Position numbers and translations under genes: made by a program | Notes under the pieces: generated by a model | The model's input: the letters and a program-made list of their open reading frames with translations, nothing else | What the model was told of the DNA's origin: nothing | The model's database searches: none | Source of the DNA: Massilia agri | GTDB taxonomy: Bacteria > Pseudomonadota > Gammaproteobacteria > Burkholderiales > Burkholderiaceae_D | Length of the DNA: 64,000 nt | Assembly (NCBI RefSeq): GCF_024753255.1 | Contig: NZ_JANUHA010000006.1 | Location: 124,001-188,000 of the forward strand | Reading direction: 5' to 3' | In this document: in pieces, positions 43,501-51,037 of the stretch | How positions within the stretch are numbered: the stretch's first letter is position 1 | How the letters are laid out: each line of letters begins with the position of its first letter

Positions 43501-43743
43501 GATGCGAACGACGAAGCGATCGCGGTGGCGATCATCCAGCTCGGCAAGAGCCTGAACCTGTCGGTGATCGCGGAAGGCGTCGAGAACGAGGAGCAGGCCG
43601 CCTTCCTGCTGCGCCACGGCTGCCGGCACGCCCAGGGCTACCTGTACAGCCGCCCCGTGGGGCCGGACGACATACTGACACGATGGAGACGAGAAGCGGA
43701 TGAAGCGTGCAGCACCGAACGAGACGCAGCAAGCGAAGCCTGA
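40561..43743 (+). CDS. Membrane PAS-GGDEF-EAL cyclic-di-GMP protein
   Basis: 1060 residues. Two membrane segments (about 25-48 and 160-182) enclose a periplasmic sensor, followed by a HAMP-like segment, three PAS/PAC units (about 245-365, 370-490, 495-615), GGDEF (about 620-785) and EAL (about 800-1045). Both signatures are intact (G700-GDEF, E828-AL, plus VTESVIMH and DDFGTGYSSLAYL), so cyclase and phosphodiesterase activity are both possible. Start at ATG 40561; a TTG two codons upstream is less likely. The end overlaps the molybdenum hydroxylase gene by 44 bp. Role: c-di-GMP turnover in response to an unknown signal. Confidence 0.93.
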   Translation: MSLSRSHFRGFPSRLRKLYGRSIYGALLLVVFGGLAAPALLGGFFLIGVQEREATERALHDALRRNADILALGMQQPLWDMNPEAARSLVESFVRDPAIVHVEVRGLENAELIKQRVAVPLGARVYRAERDVLMRGQRIGRVAIEMADHLAQQELATKRRNYALVLAIQLAVSLLLIALLLKRRLLSPLLTLTGFSDRLARGDFDTPLHLAGGDELGRLGGQMERMRMAIGQLFADIGRREEQFRTIVTQVPGAVFRARPGGPIDFVSDAIEGISGYPAERFMLATTDDWANIIHPEDRRMQRRVTREALMAGSPYEVEYRIVDAGGIERWVLESGQPQGLWGEDNFRIDGIIYDISERKHDEMRIEALLTEQGAILDNVMFGVLFVRQRRIVSANRRGEALFGYGEGEMVGKSTEILFPGRAEFERLWLEKYPRIAHGPDTGEELQFRRRDGSIFWLLVSGCALDPARPNEGSIWVFADITERKQAEEKLRLAATVLEHIADGVMVLDAYGRIIATNPAFTQITGYTENEALGRHSSLTRVTGGARHHDDLFYQQLWTDLADTGFWRGEIRNTRKNGEVYLEWLTVSTVRDDEDQVTHYVCVFSDITKVKESQDKLDHLAHHDPLTALPNRLLFHDRLQHAMVRAAREQEQLAVLFIDLDRFKNVNDTLGHHVGDELLKQVAGALGGCLREGDTLARLGGDEFIVLLEDVDGAFGAGHVAGKLVNLFEQPFTVSGYELFVTASVGISLFPQDAEDVHMVVRNADVAMYQAKARGRNGYQFYSPSMSGEGLERLRLEALLRRAVEKQEIFLHYQPQVEIDTGRLVGVEALVRWQNPELGLVAPSRFIPVAEDMGFIKPLGQWVLAEACRQMVSWDKAGLAVPKIAVNLSVRQFERGSIAEQVSGVLREAGLGPGRLQLEVTESVIMHAGDALQLVNDLDAIGVGLAIDDFGTGYSSLAYLKQLPVQTLKIDRSFIKDISTDANDEAIAVAIIQLGKSLNLSVIAEGVENEEQAAFLLRHGCRHAQGYLYSRPVGPDDILTRWRREADEACSTERDAASEA

Positions 43744-46033
43744 GGAAGGCCTCGGCCTCAAGGGACGCACGCGCCGCAAGTACCTGGTAGGCGGCCTGCT
43801 GGGCGGCGCCGCCCTGCTGGTCGGCTGGGGCGTGCAGCCGCCGCGCCAGCGCCTGCACACGGGCGAACCGCTGCCGGTCGCGAAGGGCACGGTCGCGCTG
43901 AACGGCTGGGTCGCCGTCAAGCAGGACGGCACCGTCTCGGTGGTCGTGCCGCGCAGCGAAATGGGGCAGGGCGTGCACACGGCCCTCCTGACCCTGGTGG
44001 CCGAGGAACTCGACGTGGCCCTCGAGTCCGTGCGCGTGGCGCAGGCGCCGATCGACCCGATCTTCGCCAACCTGACCGTGCTGCGCGAGAACCTGCCGTT
44101 CCACCCCGACGACACCGGACAGCTGCGCCAGGGCGCGCAGTGGATGATGGCCAAGCTGGGACGGGAACTGGGCATCATGTTCACGGGCGGCTCGACCAGC
44201 GTCAAGGATGCCTGGACGCCGATGCGCGAAGCGGGCGCGGTCGCGCGCGCCATGCTGCTCAAGGCCGCGGCCGAACAGTGGAAGGCGCCGGTGGCGAAGC
44301 TGCGCACCGAGGACGGCTTCGTGCTGCATCCGGACGGCCGCCGGCTCGGCTATGGCGCGCTGGCGCTTGACGCCGCACGGGTGGGCGAGGGAATCGACGG
44401 CACGGATGTGCGCCTGAAGGAGCCGCGCGACTTCCGCCTGATCGGCAAGCCGCTGCGACGCGTGGACAGCCACGTCAAGTCCACTGGCGCCGCGCGTTTC
44501 GGCATCGATGCGCGTCCTCCCGGCATGGTCTATGCGGCGGTCAAGATGGCGCCGATGGTGGGCGCCACGCTGGCTGCTTTCGATGCGAGCGCGGTGCGCC
44601 GGATGGCGGGCGTGCAGGCGGTGGTGCCGGTGCCGGGCACGCCCGGGGACCTCACCGGCGCGGGCGCCGGCGTGGCGGTCGTGGCCGGCAGCTGGTGGCA
44701 GGCGCGCCAGGCGGCGAATGCCTTGCCCGTCACGTGGAACGAGGGCGCACATGCGCGCCTGTCCACCGAAACCCTGTTCGAGTCGTTCGCGCGGGCGCTC
44801 GACGAGGAGGGCGGCTTTGCCTACCATGAGGCCGGCAGCCAGGATGTGACTGGCGCCGCGGTGACCGTGTCGGCCGAGTACCGTGCGCCCTATCTCGCGC
44901 ACGCGGCCATGGAGCCGATCAACTGCACCGCCCAGGTCGTGGACGGCAAGGTGCGCCTGTGGGTCTCGACCCAGGTGCCGAGCGTGGCGGTGGACGTGGC
45001 CGCGCGCGTGGCGGGCGTGGCGCGCGAGGACGTGGCCATCGAGGTGATGCTGCTGGGCGGCGGCTTCGGCCGGCGCCTGGAGGCGGACATGGTGGCGCAG
45101 GCCGTCACGGTCGCAATAAGCCTGCAGGGCAAGCCGGTGCAGCTGATCTGGAGCCGCGAAGACGACACCACCCACGACGTCTACCGACCCGCCGCGCTGG
45201 CGCGCTACAAGGCCCATCTCGATGCGAAGGGGAATATCCTGGCCTGGGACGCGCGCTCGGCCGGCGGCGCCATCGGCCACCAGTACTTCCCGCGCAACCT
45301 CGGCCTGCCGGGCCTGGGGCCGGACAAGACCACGGCCGAAGGCGCCTACGACATGCAGTACGGGATCGCGAACCAGTGCATCGCCCACGTGATCGTGGAC
45401 AGCCCGGTGCCGCTCGGCTACTGGCGCTCGGTCGGGCATTCGCACAATGCCTTCTTCAAGGAGACCTTCGTGGAAGAGCTGGCCCATGCGGCCGGGCGCG
45501 ACAGCGTCGAATTCCGGCGCTCCCTGCTGCAGGAGCATCCACGCGCGCTGGCCGTGCTGGACGCGGCGGTGGCGCGCGCCGGCCAGCCGGAAGAGGGGCG
45601 CGCGCATGGCGTGGCGCTGCACCGCTCCTTCGGGACCACGGTGGCCCAGGTGGCCGAGGTCTCGGTGCGGGAGGGGACCATTCGCGTGCACCGCGTGGTG
45701 TGTGCGATCGATTGCGGCCTGGTGGTGAACCCGAACATCGTGGCCCAGCAGGTGGAGTCGGGCGTGGTCTATGGCTTGTCGGCCGCGCTGCATGGCGAAA
45801 TCACGCTCAAGGACGGGAAGGTCGAGCAGTCGAACTTCGGCGACTATTCGGTGCTGCGCATGAGCGAGGCACCCGAAGTCGAGACTATCATCATGCCGAG
45901 CAGCGCACATCCGGAAGGCGTGGGCGAACCGGCCGTGCCGCCGGTCGCGCCGGCGGTGGCGGCGGCGGTGTTCAGACTCACCGGGCAGCGGCTGCGCAGC
46001 CTGCCACTGCGGCTGAGCTCAAGCAGCCAGTAA
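43700..46033 (+). CDS. Molybdopterin-binding large subunit, isoquinoline oxidoreductase-like
   Basis: 777 residues. Twin-arginine signal (RTR25-R26-KYLVGG), then the xanthine-dehydrogenase-family molybdopterin subunit of the membrane-associated IorB type: EMGQGVHTALLTLVAEEL, GGSTSVKDAWTPMREAGA, APYLAHAAMEPINCTA, MLLGGGFGRRLEADMVAQAV, GYWRSVGHSHNAF, and catalytic Glu743 in GVGEPAVPPVAPA. Reaction by family: hydroxylation of N-heterocycles or aldehydes with water, in the periplasm. The matching small 2Fe-2S subunit and cytochrome are not adjacent, so the partner must be elsewhere. The start lies inside the preceding EAL gene. Confidence 0.88.
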   Translation: MKRAAPNETQQAKPEEGLGLKGRTRRKYLVGGLLGGAALLVGWGVQPPRQRLHTGEPLPVAKGTVALNGWVAVKQDGTVSVVVPRSEMGQGVHTALLTLVAEELDVALESVRVAQAPIDPIFANLTVLRENLPFHPDDTGQLRQGAQWMMAKLGRELGIMFTGGSTSVKDAWTPMREAGAVARAMLLKAAAEQWKAPVAKLRTEDGFVLHPDGRRLGYGALALDAARVGEGIDGTDVRLKEPRDFRLIGKPLRRVDSHVKSTGAARFGIDARPPGMVYAAVKMAPMVGATLAAFDASAVRRMAGVQAVVPVPGTPGDLTGAGAGVAVVAGSWWQARQAANALPVTWNEGAHARLSTETLFESFARALDEEGGFAYHEAGSQDVTGAAVTVSAEYRAPYLAHAAMEPINCTAQVVDGKVRLWVSTQVPSVAVDVAARVAGVAREDVAIEVMLLGGGFGRRLEADMVAQAVTVAISLQGKPVQLIWSREDDTTHDVYRPAALARYKAHLDAKGNILAWDARSAGGAIGHQYFPRNLGLPGLGPDKTTAEGAYDMQYGIANQCIAHVIVDSPVPLGYWRSVGHSHNAFFKETFVEELAHAAGRDSVEFRRSLLQEHPRALAVLDAAVARAGQPEEGRAHGVALHRSFGTTVAQVAEVSVREGTIRVHRVVCAIDCGLVVNPNIVAQQVESGVVYGLSAALHGEITLKDGKVEQSNFGDYSVLRMSEAPEVETIIMPSSAHPEGVGEPAVPPVAPAVAAAVFRLTGQRLRSLPLRLSSSSQ

Positions 46034-46438
46034 TTCGCGCAGGTTGCAGTCGCGCTGCCAGCCGCGTCGCTCCTCGCTGGACGCGGCCAGGCGCGCCAGT
46101 TCCTCGGGCGACTGCTCGGCCTGGGCCTGCACCAGGCGGTCGGCCACGCCGCCGTCCGGCACCATGGTGCCGAAGAAGGCGACCGTGTCGCCGCGCTGGA
46201 CCAGCAAGGTGGGGAAATTCTCGACGTCGAGGTCGCCGACCAGGTCGGCCTGGTCTTCGATGTCGATCCACACGAAGGTCTTGTCCGGGTGGCGCGTGGC
46301 CAGTTCCTCGAAGGTGGCGCGGTAGGACGAGCAGGTGCCGCACCAGGCGGCGCACAGGCAGGCCACCGTCAGGGCGTCGCCGGAAATGGCGGCCAAAATG
46401 GCTTCGCGGGTGCTGGAATCCAGGGTCAGGCTTTGCAT
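46019..46438 (-). CDS. Thioredoxin-like protein
   Basis: 139 residues without a signal peptide. Thioredoxin fold with active site AAWCGTCSSYR (WCGTC instead of WCGPC), cis-Pro region NFPTLLV and FVWIDIEDQADLV. The CGTC centre suggests a reductase or oxidoreductase with altered redox potential. The C-terminal 40 residues are an extra helical extension. Convergent with the molybdenum hydroxylase (15 bp overlap) and divergent from tsaB. Confidence 0.85.
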   Translation of the reverse strand: MQSLTLDSSTREAILAAISGDALTVACLCAAWCGTCSSYRATFEELATRHPDKTFVWIDIEDQADLVGDLDVENFPTLLVQRGDTVAFFGTMVPDGGVADRLVQAQAEQSPEELARLAASSEERRGWQRDCNLRELLAA

Positions 46439-46522
46439 GAGGCGAATTCTACCGCGTGTTGGGCCCGTGTGCGGCACCGCGCCGCCGTGGCCGCCCGCTG
46501 GCCGAGCGGGTAAAATAGTCGC

Positions 46523-47239
46523 ATGCCTAAGATTCTTGCCATTGAAACCTCGTCCGAGCTCGCCTCCTGCGCGCTGCTGGCCGGGGACACCGTCTTCCAG
46601 CGTTCCACATCCGGCGTGCGCACCCATTCGCAATCGATCCTGCCGATGGTGCAGGAACTGCTGGGCGAGGCCGGCATGCTACTTTCCGACTGCGACGCGA
46701 TCGCCTTCGGCGCCGGCCCCGGTTCCTTCACCGGCGTGCGCACGGCCTGCGGCGTGGCCCAGGGCCTGGCCTTCGGCGCCAAACTGCCGGTGCTGCCGCT
46801 GGTGACCCTGGCGGCGATGGCGGAAAGTTGCCGCGCCCGCACCGGCGCCGTGGAGGTAGTGACGGTGCTGGACGCGCGCATGAACGAGGTCTACTGGGCG
46901 CAGTACCGCTATGACGCGGCCGCCGGCGCCTGGAGCGAGGTCGTCGCCCCGACCCTGGCCGCGCCCGACGCCGTGGCGCCGGTGGCGCGCGAGGGCCTGG
47001 CGGCCTGCGGCAACGGCTTCTCCGCCTATCCCGAGGCCTTCGCGGGCAAGGACTTCGCTCAGGGGGCGCTGGACGACATCCTGCCGCATGCGCGCGAGAT
47101 GGCGGTGCTGGCCGCTCCCGCCTTCGCGCTGGGGAAGGCCGTACCCGCGGCCCAGGCCCAGCCGCTCTACCTGCGCAACAAGGTGGCCTACACCAGCGCC
47201 GAGCGCCAGGCGATCAACGCTGCGAAGGCCGGGACATGA
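46523..47239 (+). CDS. tsaB: tRNA t6A modification protein TsaB
   Basis: 238 residues. Family motifs: ILAIETSSELASCALL, THSQSILPMVQELL, IAFGAGPGSFTGVRTACGVA, and VVTVLDARMNEVYWAQY. TsaB is the scaffold partner of TsaD and TsaE in forming threonylcarbamoyl-adenosine at position 37 of ANN-decoding tRNAs, in the cytoplasm. Four-base overlap with rimI (ATGA) shows a translationally coupled operon with rimI, the glycosylase-like gene and the DUF1853 gene. Confidence 0.96.
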   Translation: MPKILAIETSSELASCALLAGDTVFQRSTSGVRTHSQSILPMVQELLGEAGMLLSDCDAIAFGAGPGSFTGVRTACGVAQGLAFGAKLPVLPLVTLAAMAESCRARTGAVEVVTVLDARMNEVYWAQYRYDAAAGAWSEVVAPTLAAPDAVAPVAREGLAACGNGFSAYPEAFAGKDFAQGALDDILPHAREMAVLAAPAFALGKAVPAAQAQPLYLRNKVAYTSAERQAINAAKAGT

Positions 47240-47706
47240 CGGTGCTGGAGTCGGCGACAGGGCTGCGCTTCGCGCCCATGCAGGCGTCCGACGTGGACGA
47301 GGTGTATGCGCTCGAGTGCAGCGTGTTTCCCCACCCCTGGAGCCGCGCGAACTTCACGGAATCGCTGGCCAGCGGCTACGACGCCTGGACCGTGCGCGAT
47401 GCCGACGGCGCCTTGGCCGGCTACTATCTCCTGATGTACGCGGTGGACGAGGCGCACCTGCTGGACGTGGCGGTGTGCGCCGCCCGCCAGCGCCAGGGCC
47501 TGGGACGCCATCTGCTCGACTGCATCGGCGCGCGCGCCCGCGGGCAGGGCATGCTGTCGGTGCTGCTGGAAGTGCGCCCCTCGAACGAACGCGCGCTGGC
47601 GGTCTACCGCCGCTACGGCTACCGGGAAATCGGCCGCCGCAAGGGTTATTATCCGGCGCACGCCGGGCAGCGCGAGGATGCCATCGTGATGAGGATCGAT
47701 CTGTGA
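47236..47706 (+). CDS. rimI: Ribosomal protein S18-alanine N-acetyltransferase
   Basis: 156 residues. GNAT fold: VYALECSVFPHPWSRANFTE at the N-terminus, LLDVAVCAARQRQGLGRHLL (acetyl-CoA loop RQRQGLG), LLEVRPSNERALAVYRRYGY and RKGYYPA near the C-terminus. The 'HPWS...F' and 'RKGYYP' phrases are typical of RimI, which acetylates the N-terminal alanine of ribosomal protein S18. Sits between tsaB and the glycosylase-like gene with 4-bp overlaps on both sides. Confidence 0.95.
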   Translation: MTVLESATGLRFAPMQASDVDEVYALECSVFPHPWSRANFTESLASGYDAWTVRDADGALAGYYLLMYAVDEAHLLDVAVCAARQRQGLGRHLLDCIGARARGQGMLSVLLEVRPSNERALAVYRRYGYREIGRRKGYYPAHAGQREDAIVMRIDL

Positions 47707-48548
47707 ACCGCCTGAGCGACCGCGACGCGGCCTTCCTGGCCGAGATGGGAATCGGGCCCCTGTGGCAGCTGCGTGCGGCGCCGCAGGCCGAACCCGAGGT
47801 GGTAGAGGAGCCGGTTGTGCCGGCCGAGCCGGCAGCGCCCGCGCCTTCCTTGGCGCCGCCGCCGATGCCGCGCCAGGTGGCCGAGCCGGCCGCGAAGCCC
47901 GCCTGGACGCCTCCCGTGCAGGAGGACAGCGCCTGGGGCGTGGAGGCCGAACCGGAGCGGGTCGACGTCTCGACCCTGGACTGGGCCGGCCTGCGCCAGG
48001 CCGTCGCCGCTTGCCGGCATTGCAGCGCCTGCAGCGCGGGCCGCAAGCCGGTGCTCGGCGCCGGCGCGCGCCAGGCCCGCTGGCTGGTCGCCGCCGGCAC
48101 CGCCAGCGCGATCGATGAGAAGGCCGGTCAGCCGATGACGGGCGATCCCGGCAAGCTGCTCGACAATATGCTGGCCGCGGTCGGCCTCTCGCGCGAGCGC
48201 GATGTGTACGTGACCAGCCTGGTGAAATGCCGTCCCGCGAACGCGAGCGGCGGCGACCGCGCGCCCACCCCGGAAGAAGCGGCGGCCTGCCGTCCCTTCC
48301 TGGAACGCGAACGCGAGCTCACTGGCGCCGGCCTGGTGCTGACCCTGGGCCAGGTGGCCGCCAACGGCCTGCTCGGCAAGCCGTTGTCCGAGCCGCTCGC
48401 CGGTTCGCGCGGGGCCGTGCATGCCTTGAACGAGGTGCCGATGGTCGCCACCCTGCATCCGGGCGAGCTGCTGCGCCGCCCCGGCGACAAGGCGCTGGCA
48501 TGGGCCGACCTGTGCCGGGCAAAGACAGCCGATGGAAGCGCCGGCTGA
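47703..48548 (+). CDS. Uracil-DNA glycosylase-like protein, variant active site
   Basis: 281 residues from GTG 47703, which overlaps the rimI stop (GTGA). A Pro/Ala-rich N-terminal extension (to about 95) precedes the UDG fold. Four cysteines for a [4Fe-4S] cluster are visible: C104, C107, then KCRP and ACRPFL. In family-4 enzymes motif A reads GEAPG; here it is AGTASAIDEKAGQPMTGDP, lacking the usual Glu and Pro. Motif B reads LHPGELLRRP where HPS/HPA is usual. The iron-sulfur protein is thus conserved, but uracil excision is uncertain. Third gene of the tsaB operon; overlaps the next gene by 17 bp. Confidence 0.8.
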   Translation: MNRLSDRDAAFLAEMGIGPLWQLRAAPQAEPEVVEEPVVPAEPAAPAPSLAPPPMPRQVAEPAAKPAWTPPVQEDSAWGVEAEPERVDVSTLDWAGLRQAVAACRHCSACSAGRKPVLGAGARQARWLVAAGTASAIDEKAGQPMTGDPGKLLDNMLAAVGLSRERDVYVTSLVKCRPANASGGDRAPTPEEAAACRPFLERERELTGAGLVLTLGQVAANGLLGKPLSEPLAGSRGAVHALNEVPMVATLHPGELLRRPGDKALAWADLCRAKTADGSAG

Positions 48549-49488
48549 GAGCTACCAGCAACGCTTCCACCGCCGCTGGGGCCACCTGCGGCGCGCCCGG
48601 GTACGGGCGCTGGCCTGGCTGCTCGATGCGCCGGACCTGCTGGACGCGAGCGATCCCGTCTGGGCCGGGCGCATCGCCACCCTGGGACCGGTGACGCCGG
48701 AAACGGCAGCATGGCTGAATCGCCTCGACGCCGATCCCGCGCCGCTCGACGAAGCGCTCGGCGCCAAGGTCCACACGCGCCTCGGCCTGTATGCCGAAAA
48801 GCTGATGGCCTTCTATTTCGCGCAGCAGGGCCGCCTGGTGGCCCATGGCCTGCAAGTGCGCGCCAGCCCCAACGACACCGTCGGCGAATTCGACTTCCTG
48901 CTGGAGGATGGGCCGGATGCGGTCGAGCACGTCGAGTTCGCGACCAAGTTCTATCTGCTGGACGGGGAGGGCGGGCAGCAGTTCGATGCACTGGTCGGCC
49001 CGAACCTGGCCGACAGCCTCGGCATCAAGATGCGCAAGGTCTTCGAGCGCCAGCTCTCGCTGGGCGGGCATCCGGCCGCCCAGGCCCTCCTGCCGCGCCC
49101 CGTCTCGAAGGCGAAGGCGCTGGTGAAAGGCTGGCTGTTCTACCCATCGGGCAGCTGGCCCGGGATGCGCGGCATCGCCGCCGGCCATTGCCGCGGCTTC
49201 TGGTGCGCGCTCGACGAGATCGACACGCTGGCCGGGGATGAATTCCTGATGCTGCCGCGCCTGCAGTGGCTCGCGCCCTTCAAGGCGCAGTCGGCGACCT
49301 GGATGATGAGCCGCGCCCAGCTGCATGCGGAATTGTCCGCGCAATTCGAGACTTCGTCGACGCCGGTGCTGGTGTCGAGCGTGCGCTACCAGCCCGGGAA
49401 GATCGAGGAGATCGAGCGCGGCTTCATCGTGCCGAACGACTGGCGCGAACGCGCCGCGGCAAGAAGGATGGTGAAGGCGGTTTCGTAG
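48532..49488 (+). CDS. DUF1853 family protein
   Basis: 318 residues, cytoplasmic. Hallmarks of DUF1853: RARVRALAWLLDAPDLL, LGLYAEKLMAFYFAQQGRL, GEFDFLLEDGPDAVEHVEFATKF-type nuclease-like strand pattern (GEFDF...H.E...K), GRGF-like CRGFWCAL and WLAPFK. The E-D-F...E...K layout recalls PD-(D/E)XK nucleases, but this is only a structural guess. It overlaps the glycosylase-like gene by 17 bp. Its stop codon TAG is the start of repeat B copy 4 (GTAG at 49485-49488). Confidence 0.85.
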   Translation: MEAPAESYQQRFHRRWGHLRRARVRALAWLLDAPDLLDASDPVWAGRIATLGPVTPETAAWLNRLDADPAPLDEALGAKVHTRLGLYAEKLMAFYFAQQGRLVAHGLQVRASPNDTVGEFDFLLEDGPDAVEHVEFATKFYLLDGEGGQQFDALVGPNLADSLGIKMRKVFERQLSLGGHPAAQALLPRPVSKAKALVKGWLFYPSGSWPGMRGIAAGHCRGFWCALDEIDTLAGDEFLMLPRLQWLAPFKAQSATWMMSRAQLHAELSAQFETSSTPVLVSSVRYQPGKIEEIERGFIVPNDWRERAAARRMVKAVS

Positions 49489-49580
49489 GGTGGGCGGGTT
49501 TCCCGCCCGCGCGTTCAAAATGCCGATGCGTAGATGCGGGCGTGATTTGAACGCGCGGTCGGCGAAGCCGACCACCCTAC
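49485..49580. repeat. Palindromic repeat family B, copy 4
   Basis: GTAGGGTGG ... CCACCCTAC with left hairpin GGGCGGG-TTT-CCCGCCC and right hairpin GGTCGGC-GAA-GCCGACC. The TAG of GTAG is the stop codon of the DUF1853 gene. Convergent junction with the lplT gene. Confidence 0.88.
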
Positions 49581-49626
49581 GATATAGAAAATATTAAATT
49601 TCCGGTCCTGTGATACGTAAAACGTA

Positions 49627-50877
49627 TCAATGCTTGTGCTCGCCAATCAGCGCCAGCGAGTCGTGCTCGCGCTGGTTGGCGGCGTGGCGGCGGCCGATGA
49701 AGAACATGATGCCCGCCACCGACATGCCGAACAGGACGATGATGATGTCCAGGTCCAGGTTCAGGGTGATCATGATGGCGTACAGCGCCAGCATGGTCAG
49801 GATCGACAGGTTCTCGTTGAAGTTCTGCACCGCGATCGAGTGGCCGGCGCTCATCAGGACGTGGCCGCGGTGCTGCAGCAGCGCATTCATCGGCACCACG
49901 AAGAAGCCCGACAGGAAGCCGATCAGGGCCAGCAGCGGGTAGGCCAGGTTCACCGAGGTCACGAAGACCATGCTGCAGACCACGAGGCCCATGATGATCC
50001 CGAGCGGGATCACGGTCAGCGACTTGCGCAGCGGGATCATGCGCGCCGCCATGGCCGCGCCCAGCGCCACGCCGATGGCGACCACGCCGATCAGGTTGGT
50101 CGCCTTGTCGAGCGGCATGTGCAGCGAGCGCTCGGCCCACTTCAGCACGATGAACTGCAAGGTTGCGCCGGCGCCCCAGAACAGGGTGGTGACGGCCAGC
50201 GAGATCTGGCCCAGCTTGTCGCGCCACAGGGTGGCCGAGCAGTTGGCGAAATCGGCGATCAGCTTGGCCGGGTTGCGCTCCTGGTGCTCGTAGCGCGCGC
50301 CGGTGTCGGGGATGCGCAGGTTGAAGAGGGCGGCCAGGATGTAGACGCCGACCACCACCGCCATCGCGGCTTCCGCGCCGGTCTCGATGCCGGGCATGCC
50401 CAGGCCGAGGAGGAAACTGGATCCGCGCTCGCTTACCAAGGTGCCGCCGGCGACGGTGCCGAGGATGATCGACATGACGGTCAGGCCCTCGATCCAGCCA
50501 TTGGCGGGAACGAGTTTTTCGGGCGGGAGGAGTTCGGTCAGGATGCCGTACTTGGCGGGCGAATACACGGCCGCGCCAAAACCCACGACGGCATAGGCCA
50601 GCAGCGGATGCACGGTCAGGAACATCAGCGCGCAGCCGGAAATCTTGATCAGGTTCGCGATGAACATCACGCGGCCCTTGGGCAGCGAGTCCGCGAAGGC
50701 GCCGACGAAGGCGGCCAGCAGCACATAGAAGAGCACGAATGACAGCTTCAGCAGGGGTGTCAGCGAAGCCGGGGCGTTCATCGACGTCAGCAGACTGATC
50801 GCAACAAACAGGAGCGCATTGTCTGCCAGCGACGAGAAGAACTGCGCCGCCATGATGGTATAAAAACCACGGTTCAT
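49627..50877 (-). CDS. lplT: LplT-like lysophospholipid transporter (MFS)
   Basis: 416 residues with about 12 membrane helices. LplT-type phrases: FYTIMAAQFFSSLADNALLF at the start, FVGAFADSLPKGRVM, GAAVYSPAKYGILTELLP, ANGWIEGLTVMSIILGTVAG, and LLQHRGHVLMSAGHSIAVQN. By family it flips lysophosphatidylethanolamine inwards for re-acylation. ATG 50877 is chosen because homologues start at MNRGFY. Divergent from alr, an arrangement common in Betaproteobacteria. Confidence 0.9.
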   Translation of the reverse strand: MNRGFYTIMAAQFFSSLADNALLFVAISLLTSMNAPASLTPLLKLSFVLFYVLLAAFVGAFADSLPKGRVMFIANLIKISGCALMFLTVHPLLAYAVVGFGAAVYSPAKYGILTELLPPEKLVPANGWIEGLTVMSIILGTVAGGTLVSERGSSFLLGLGMPGIETGAEAAMAVVVGVYILAALFNLRIPDTGARYEHQERNPAKLIADFANCSATLWRDKLGQISLAVTTLFWGAGATLQFIVLKWAERSLHMPLDKATNLIGVVAIGVALGAAMAARMIPLRKSLTVIPLGIIMGLVVCSMVFVTSVNLAYPLLALIGFLSGFFVVPMNALLQHRGHVLMSAGHSIAVQNFNENLSILTMLALYAIMITLNLDLDIIIVLFGMSVAGIMFFIGRRHAANQREHDSLALIGEHKH

Positions 50878-51037
50878 TCGAAAAGAGTAAAAACTGGTCC
50901 GAGTTGCTTTATACCATGAATGGTCCCCGCGCAAAAAGAAAAGGAGTCTTGTCAGCAGCAGGCTCTTCGCCTCTCCGGTAGAATGGAGGGCTTCCCAGTC
51001 AACCATCCGGGCCGCCCCAAAACGGCCGGTTTCGACG

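Noticed and set aside
40792..44307. Very long antisense open frames, here and opposite most large genes (for example 286-2223, 18253-20118, 54369-56429, 58903-60891)
   Set aside because: They lie exactly opposite well-supported genes, have His/Arg/Gly-heavy composition typical of high-GC shadow frames, and show no family motifs or ribosome binding sites.
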